Under the pieces are notes generated by a model. That model was not told where the DNA came from. It worked only from the letters and a program-made list of their open reading frames with translations, and made no database searches. A stretch of DNA of 53,891 nucleotides from Anaerolineae bacterium (GTDB lineage Bacteria; Chloroflexota; Anaerolineae; B4-G1; SLSP01): assembly GCA_016934645.1 (NCBI GenBank), contig JAFGSL010000503.1, positions 1 to 53,891 on the forward strand, given 5' to 3'. Shown here in pieces: positions 49,951 through 53,891 of this stretch. Each line of letters starts with the position of its first letter. Within the stretch, counting starts at the first letter, position 1. Position numbers and translations under genes: made by a program.

Positions 49951-50823
49951 GTGATACTTCCTTGTAAACACGAAGTCCGTGTCACTCAACAAGTGCAACC
50001 AACTATTGAGCTGCTAAACAACCTGGATACCTGGCACCCCGATGTTCTACTTGAACACGCCATACAACCCACAGATTACAAATCAGGATTGGTTTTTCGC
50101 TCCGCGATAGAAAGCATTCGCGGCTCGTTCATTGCATCTTCGGTCACAAGTAGACAGGGGCTAGTGGGGGATGTGCTAGAAAACTTACACCAACGCCAAG
50201 TCATCGAAGAATACGAACAGAGTAGCAGCCGAACACGTTACGACTTCACCGTCGGCATCCAACGGAATCCTGATTATTTTATGGCTTTGGAAGTCAAAGG
50301 TGGCGAAGGAAACAGCATCAACATCTCCGAGAGACCTATCTGGGCAAGGGAATTCGGTGTTTGGTCACTTTTGGATGGAGCAATTGTCAATCAACCAGCA
50401 CACGGAGCACATTCTATTGTCAATCGTTTGACCAATGAATTGGTCAGACGAGGGAAAGTTGTCGATGTCCTGTTTTTCAAAGACGTACTTTGTGGCACAT
50501 CCACACGTCCTTGCCCAAAATATCCAGACAATGCATCAGACATAGGACTAAACGCAGCCCCTGACATATTTCTGTTCCCCAAAAGCGCACCCACGAGAGA
50601 ACAACCAAAGCCCCAAGTGCATACCTTGGACAGCCTACGCTTACCCAAAATGGTCCTGGAGTTATTCAGCGTATCACCAGACGACTTTGCGAAGCACGTC
50701 TGGCAAGTACAAGTTGAGCTTGAGGAGATGCCTGATAACCACTTACGTCGCATCGTAAAAGTGTACCATCAGGGTGGAATTATTGATGAAAGCACATCCC
50801 GCGCGTGGCGACAAAGGGAGTGA
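49951..50823 (+). CDS. Putative restriction endonuclease (PD-(D/E)XK-like) of an RM pair
   Basis: A 290-aa protein, no known family recognised. RYDFTVGIQ followed by YFMALEVKGGEG gives a D-x(n)-E-x-K pattern typical of PD-(D/E)XK nucleases (Asp in YDF, Glu-Val-Lys in LEVKG). The rest has few clear motifs. GTG start at 49951, with AAGGTAGG upstream. It overlaps the likely methyltransferase gene region (its stop ends 6 bases before the chosen TTG start), and nuclease and methylase genes adjacent on one strand fit a type II RM system. Lower GC by eye than the surrounding nad genes. Confidence 0.65.
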   Translation: MILPCKHEVRVTQQVQPTIELLNNLDTWHPDVLLEHAIQPTDYKSGLVFRSAIESIRGSFIASSVTSRQGLVGDVLENLHQRQVIEEYEQSSSRTRYDFTVGIQRNPDYFMALEVKGGEGNSINISERPIWAREFGVWSLLDGAIVNQPAHGAHSIVNRLTNELVRRGKVVDVLFFKDVLCGTSTRPCPKYPDNASDIGLNAAPDIFLFPKSAPTREQPKPQVHTLDSLRLPKMVLELFSVSPDDFAKHVWQVQVELEEMPDNHLRRIVKVYHQGGIIDESTSRAWRQRE

Positions 50824-50828
50824 TACTG

Positions 50829-52001
50829 TTGTCTGAAGCAAAAGAGGCCCGACAGCTTTACCTATTTGACAGCGGCAAAATGTTCGAGGAACTCAACGCC
50901 AAACTTTGGCACGGTTCTTTCCTAGCCCGTGAAAGCACTTTGCAACAACTTTCCCCATATCTGGGAAAAATGAAATCGGGTATGGCTAAAGTGCTGATCC
51001 AATTATATTCCAATCCAGGGGACATCGTACTCGATCCTTTTTGTGGTTCTGGCGTTGTGCCCCTGGAAACATTGCTAGCAGAACGGCAAGCTTGGGCCAA
51101 CGACCTAAGCCCCTATGCTTACACAGTAACACGAGCTAAGGTCGAAGCATCGGGAAGCTTGCAAAAAGACTTAGAAGCCGCAAATCAACTCATTGACCGC
51201 ATAGAAAAAGAAGCACCATCCGTAGATTTGAGCACTGTCCCGGAATGGGTACAAGAGTTCTTCCATCCCAATACGTTGCGTGAAGTATTAACAGCCTTCC
51301 GCATTTTGCTAGAGACAGAAAGCTATTTTTTGCTTGGTTGTTTACTGGGAATTCTACACCATGTGAGGCCTGGTTTTCTATCTTATCCAGCTAGCCATCT
51401 CGTTCCCTATTTGAGAAAAAAGAAGTATCCTCCTGCGGAATTTCCTGATATGTACGCCTATCGAGATATACGCACACGGCTTATTGCGAAGATCAAACGT
51501 GCTTATCGCCATGCAAACCTGTCCGCAGACTGGGAAAAACGCCGCTATCGCCTATTCCAAACTAATGCTAGAGAATTGCCTATCCAGAACAACACAGTTG
51601 ATGCCATCGTCTCCAGCCCACCTTACTTTGGGGCTTTAGATTATGCTCGTGACAATCGCTTACGGTTGTGGTTTTTGGGTTATCAGGATTGGAAAGAACT
51701 TGACGCTAAATTGACAGCCAATGCAAAGGTCTATTTACCGCAAATGGCAGAATGCCTCCAGGAAATGGCACGCATCCTCAAACCCGGCAAACATTGCGTC
51801 TTGGTCCTTGGAGACGTTGAGAAAGACAACAAAACCCGACGCACTGCCGAAATTCTGGCCGACCTAGCCGCCGACGTAACGCAAGGGCAATTTGTTGTTG
51901 ATGAAATCTACGACGACCGCATTCCCGATGAGCGTCGCGCGCGCCGCCGGACCCGCACCACAAAATTCGAACGAATCCTAGTGATGCACAAAACAGTATA
52001 G
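50829..52001 (+). CDS. DNA (N4-cytosine or N6-adenine) methyltransferase
   Basis: A 390-aa protein. VLDPFCGSGVVPLE (about 69-78) is the SAM-binding motif I, and AIVSSPPYFGALDYAR carries the catalytic S-P-P-Y motif IV. Such SPPY proteins methylate N4 of cytosine or N6 of adenine in a specific site. A TTG start at 50829, 9 nt after GGGAG, is preferred; GTG at 50805 (overlapping the nuclease by 19 bases) or at 50820 are alternatives. Its partner nuclease is upstream. It lies between nadCA and nadB, suggesting an inserted RM module. Confidence 0.85.
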   Translation: MSEAKEARQLYLFDSGKMFEELNAKLWHGSFLARESTLQQLSPYLGKMKSGMAKVLIQLYSNPGDIVLDPFCGSGVVPLETLLAERQAWANDLSPYAYTVTRAKVEASGSLQKDLEAANQLIDRIEKEAPSVDLSTVPEWVQEFFHPNTLREVLTAFRILLETESYFLLGCLLGILHHVRPGFLSYPASHLVPYLRKKKYPPAEFPDMYAYRDIRTRLIAKIKRAYRHANLSADWEKRRYRLFQTNARELPIQNNTVDAIVSSPPYFGALDYARDNRLRLWFLGYQDWKELDAKLTANAKVYLPQMAECLQEMARILKPGKHCVLVLGDVEKDNKTRRTAEILADLAADVTQGQFVVDEIYDDRIPDERRARRRTRTTKFERILVMHKTV

Positions 52002-52013
52002 ACTCACCAAAGC

Positions 52014-52041
52014 TCTTGCATCCTGCGTCCTGCGTTCTTTA
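52014..52041. repeat. Degenerate tandem-word repeat (CATCCTGCGTCCTGCG type) upstream of nadB
   Basis: CTTGCATCCTGCGTCCTGCG then TTCTTTA stands directly before the AAGGAG site of nadB. TGCATCCTGC and TTCTTTA recur in the repeat upstream of the last gene (53710-53766). Confidence 0.6.
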
Positions 52042-52054
52042 AGGAGAATTGACC

Positions 52055-53707
52055 GTGCCCATCCAAACTGACGTCCTTATCATTGGCTCCGGGATTGCTG
52101 GGGCTGCGGCGGCGCTGCAACTGGCGCAAGACCACCAACGCCAGATCACCATCATTACCCGCACGCACGATCCAGACGAGGCCAACACCCGCTACGCACA
52201 GGGTGGCATCGTCGCCGACGGTGGCGGCAATCTTGCCGAGGGAGACTCGCCCGACCTGCTCGTGGAAGACATTCTGCGCGCAGGTGCGGGGCTAAGTTGG
52301 CCGCCAGCGGTGCGTCTGCTGGCAGAAGAAGGACCTAGCCTAGTGGAGCGCGTCCTGATCGATGAGTGTCGCGTTCCCTTCGATCAAAACGAAAACGGAG
52401 CTATTTCCCGCACCCGCGAGGGTGGGCACTCCCTGTCGCGCATCCTCCACGTAGGTGACACCACGGGCCGCGCCATCGAACAGGCGATGCTCGCCCGGCT
52501 GCGCGAGTTGCCCAACGTGACGCTGCGCACCGGGATGACAGCGGTTGACCTCATCACCTCGTCGCATCACAGCTACGATCCACTGGCGACTTACCTGCCG
52601 ATCACGTGTCACGGTGCTTACGTGCTGGATCGCATCGAGAATGCCATCCACCGCGTCCTCGCGCCAGTCACAATCCTTGCCACAGGTGGCGTGGGACGCG
52701 TCTACCGCCACACGACCAATCCGCCCGGTGCGCGCGGCGACGGCCTGGCTATGGCTTACCGCGCCGGCGCGCGCGTCATCAACGCGGAGTACATCCAGTT
52801 TCATCCCACTACACTCGCTGTCCCTGGCGCCGACAACTTCCTTATCTCCGAGGCCGTGCGCGGTGAAGGAGCGCGGCTCTACACACCCGACGGGCGGCAT
52901 TTTATGGACACCTACGCGCCGAAGTGGGGTGACCTGGCCCCACGCGATATCGTCGCTCGCGCCATCCACCACGAGATGCTGGAACACGGTTACGCCAACG
53001 TCCTGCTCGATCTGGCGAGTGTGATGGATGCGGCGCGCATCCGCGAGCGTTTCCCCAGCATCTATGCTACGTGCTTGCAAGCCGGTGCGGATATTACCGC
53101 CGGACCGATCCCTGTCGTCCCCGCGGCACACTACTTCTGCGGCGGCGTCCACGTTGACCTGTGGGGACGCTCGACCATCGAGGGTCTGTACGCTATCGGT
53201 GAGGTGAGTTGCACCGGTGTCCACGGCGCGAACCGTCTGGCAAGCACCTCTCTGTTGGAAGGGCTGGTGTGGGGCAACCGGGCCGGACGCGATGTGCGTA
53301 CACGTGATGATTTGCGCCGGGTGGCTACGGACAACATCCCTCCTTGGCAAGATGTCAGCGAAGGTGCTGCCGCCGACCCCGTCCTGGTCTACCGCGATGC
53401 CCGCACTATTCAGAACATTATGTGGCTCTACGTTGGACTGGCGCGCAATACCCACCGGCTGGTACGCGCTCTACAAGATCTCAACCACCTATGGGGTGCG
53501 ATCGACGAATTCTACCGCTCGACACGCCTTAACGACAACCTTATCGGACTGCGGAATATGGCGCAGTCGGCGTGGATCGTCACCCGCGCGGCGTGGCACA
53601 ATCGCCAATCGCGGGGCACGCACTACCGCGAGGATGCCGAGGACCACGAGTTCGCCGGATTGAGCGATACCGAAGGTCCGCTGCCGAATTCCATCGCCGA
53701 GTTTTGA
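52055..53707 (+). CDS. nadB: L-aspartate oxidase (NadB)
   Basis: A 550-aa flavoprotein of the succinate dehydrogenase/fumarate reductase family. IGSGIAGAAAALQL (ADP-binding), HYFCGGVHVDLWGRS and GLYAIGEVSCTGVHGANRL match NadB. It oxidises L-aspartate to iminoaspartate, the substrate of NadA, so it completes the pathway in this locus. A GTG at 52055, 8 nt after AAGGAG, is preferred to a TTG at 52049, 2 nt after it. It follows the RM pair. Confidence 0.94.
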   Translation: MPIQTDVLIIGSGIAGAAAALQLAQDHQRQITIITRTHDPDEANTRYAQGGIVADGGGNLAEGDSPDLLVEDILRAGAGLSWPPAVRLLAEEGPSLVERVLIDECRVPFDQNENGAISRTREGGHSLSRILHVGDTTGRAIEQAMLARLRELPNVTLRTGMTAVDLITSSHHSYDPLATYLPITCHGAYVLDRIENAIHRVLAPVTILATGGVGRVYRHTTNPPGARGDGLAMAYRAGARVINAEYIQFHPTTLAVPGADNFLISEAVRGEGARLYTPDGRHFMDTYAPKWGDLAPRDIVARAIHHEMLEHGYANVLLDLASVMDAARIRERFPSIYATCLQAGADITAGPIPVVPAAHYFCGGVHVDLWGRSTIEGLYAIGEVSCTGVHGANRLASTSLLEGLVWGNRAGRDVRTRDDLRRVATDNIPPWQDVSEGAAADPVLVYRDARTIQNIMWLYVGLARNTHRLVRALQDLNHLWGAIDEFYRSTRLNDNLIGLRNMAQSAWIVTRAAWHNRQSRGTHYREDAEDHEFAGLSDTEGPLPNSIAEF

Positions 53708-53709
53708 CC

Positions 53710-53766
53710 GGATGCAAGAAGCAAGAGGCAAGGGGCAAGAACAGAATCCTGCATCCTGCTTCTTTA
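53710..53766. repeat. Degenerate tandem-word repeat upstream of the last gene
   Basis: Words such as GCAAGAAGCAAGAGGCAAGG and GCATCCTGCTTCTTTA fill the gap after nadB. GGATGCAAGAAGC and GCATCCTGCTTCTT have inverted character, so it may also form a stem. It shares words with the repeat at 52014. Confidence 0.6.
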
Positions 53767-53790
53767 TAATCTTTTGCCGAGAGGAATTCA

Positions 53791-53891
53791 ATGACGTATA
53801 CTGACGGTTGGGCCGCAATAAACCTGGATATGCCGGCGCGCGTGCCGCACACGGAGTATTCCGTCACGGAACACTGGGACGTGATCAAGGC
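53791..53891 (+). CDS. Truncated gene at the window end; possibly uroporphyrinogen decarboxylase family
   Basis: Only the first 33 residues are present (MTYTDGWAAINLDMPARVPH, then EYSVTEHWDVIK). GAGG lies 6 nt before the ATG. The P-x-R-V-P pattern followed by a Trp-Asp motif resembles the N-terminus of uroporphyrinogen decarboxylase/corrinoid methyltransferase-like proteins, but the fragment is too short to be sure. Confidence 0.35.
   Translation, partial: MTYTDGWAAINLDMPARVPHTEYSVTEHWDVIK

Noticed and set aside
52340..53455. 371-aa minus-strand frame inside nadB
   Set aside because: It is antisense to a well-conserved flavoprotein and has no recognisable domain.
1..53891. tRNA, rRNA, CRISPR array, transposase or integrase
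   Set aside because: None was visible on reading; no regularly spaced repeats and no DDE or tyrosine recombinase protein among the long frames.

Overview
The window looks like chromosome of a free-living bacterium of moderate to high GC content. Gene flavour (fused EcfA ATPases, Pro/Thr-linker lipoproteins, an O-antigen-ligase/TPR giant, a GH TIM-barrel protein, PbpC, a RodZ-like protein, RimO, rplI) best suggests a Chloroflexota (Anaerolineae-like) organism. This is an inference from style, not a marker phylogeny. No rRNA, tRNA, CRISPR array, transposase or integrase is visible.

Layout. 1-312 is the 3' end of a pectinesterase-like gene. 641-13016 is one long minus-strand, mostly overlapping gene train that reads as a defence island: a large sigma70-like protein, a TGT/DpdA-like transglycosylase, an unknown protein, a small AAA ATPase, an embedded VapBC pair, a 1351-aa BrxC/PglY-like ATPase, a PglZ-like phosphatase-fold protein, a HerA-like ATPase and a GNAT. 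The parts resemble BREX, but a base-exchange enzyme sits where BREX has the PglX methyltransferase, and a dedicated sigma factor heads the operon. I know of no described system with this content, and it is the main discovery candidate. 13085-15897 holds a terminator, a PAP2 phosphatase, a nucleotidyltransferase and an AbiEi/AbiEii type IV toxin-antitoxin pair with a perfect inverted repeat upstream.

15916-24026 (minus) is housekeeping and envelope: PriA, a membrane histidine kinase, PbpC, a sugar nucleotidyltransferase and an Hfq/LSm-like protein. 24419-29173 (plus) has a hypothetical gene, a tandem-HTH regulator, a TPR protein, a perfect 16-bp parS site, then rplI-rodZ-rimO. The parS site suggests the window lies in the origin-proximal part of the chromosome. 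29136-42435 carries a Nudix hydrolase, a GH-like protein, a solute-binding lipoprotein, glycerate 2-kinase, and a surface-polysaccharide set (epimerase, ligase-TPR, WecA-like transferase), followed by a DsbA-cyclophilin fusion lipoprotein and a PrsW-like membrane protein. 42444-44582 is a WYL regulator divergent from GNAT and GyrI-like genes.

44666-53707 links vitamin uptake and NAD synthesis: EcfT and a fused EcfAA (minus) are divergent from an ECF S component (plus), followed by a fused NadC-NadA, a putative restriction-modification pair wedged into the pathway, and NadB. NadB makes iminoaspartate, the NadA half makes quinolinate and the NadC half makes nicotinate mononucleotide, so the whole de novo route is present apart from later steps. 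The last 101 bases start a further gene. Short degenerate tandem-word repeats sit just upstream of several ribosome binding sites, and one copy appears to be inserted in frame inside the histidine kinase.
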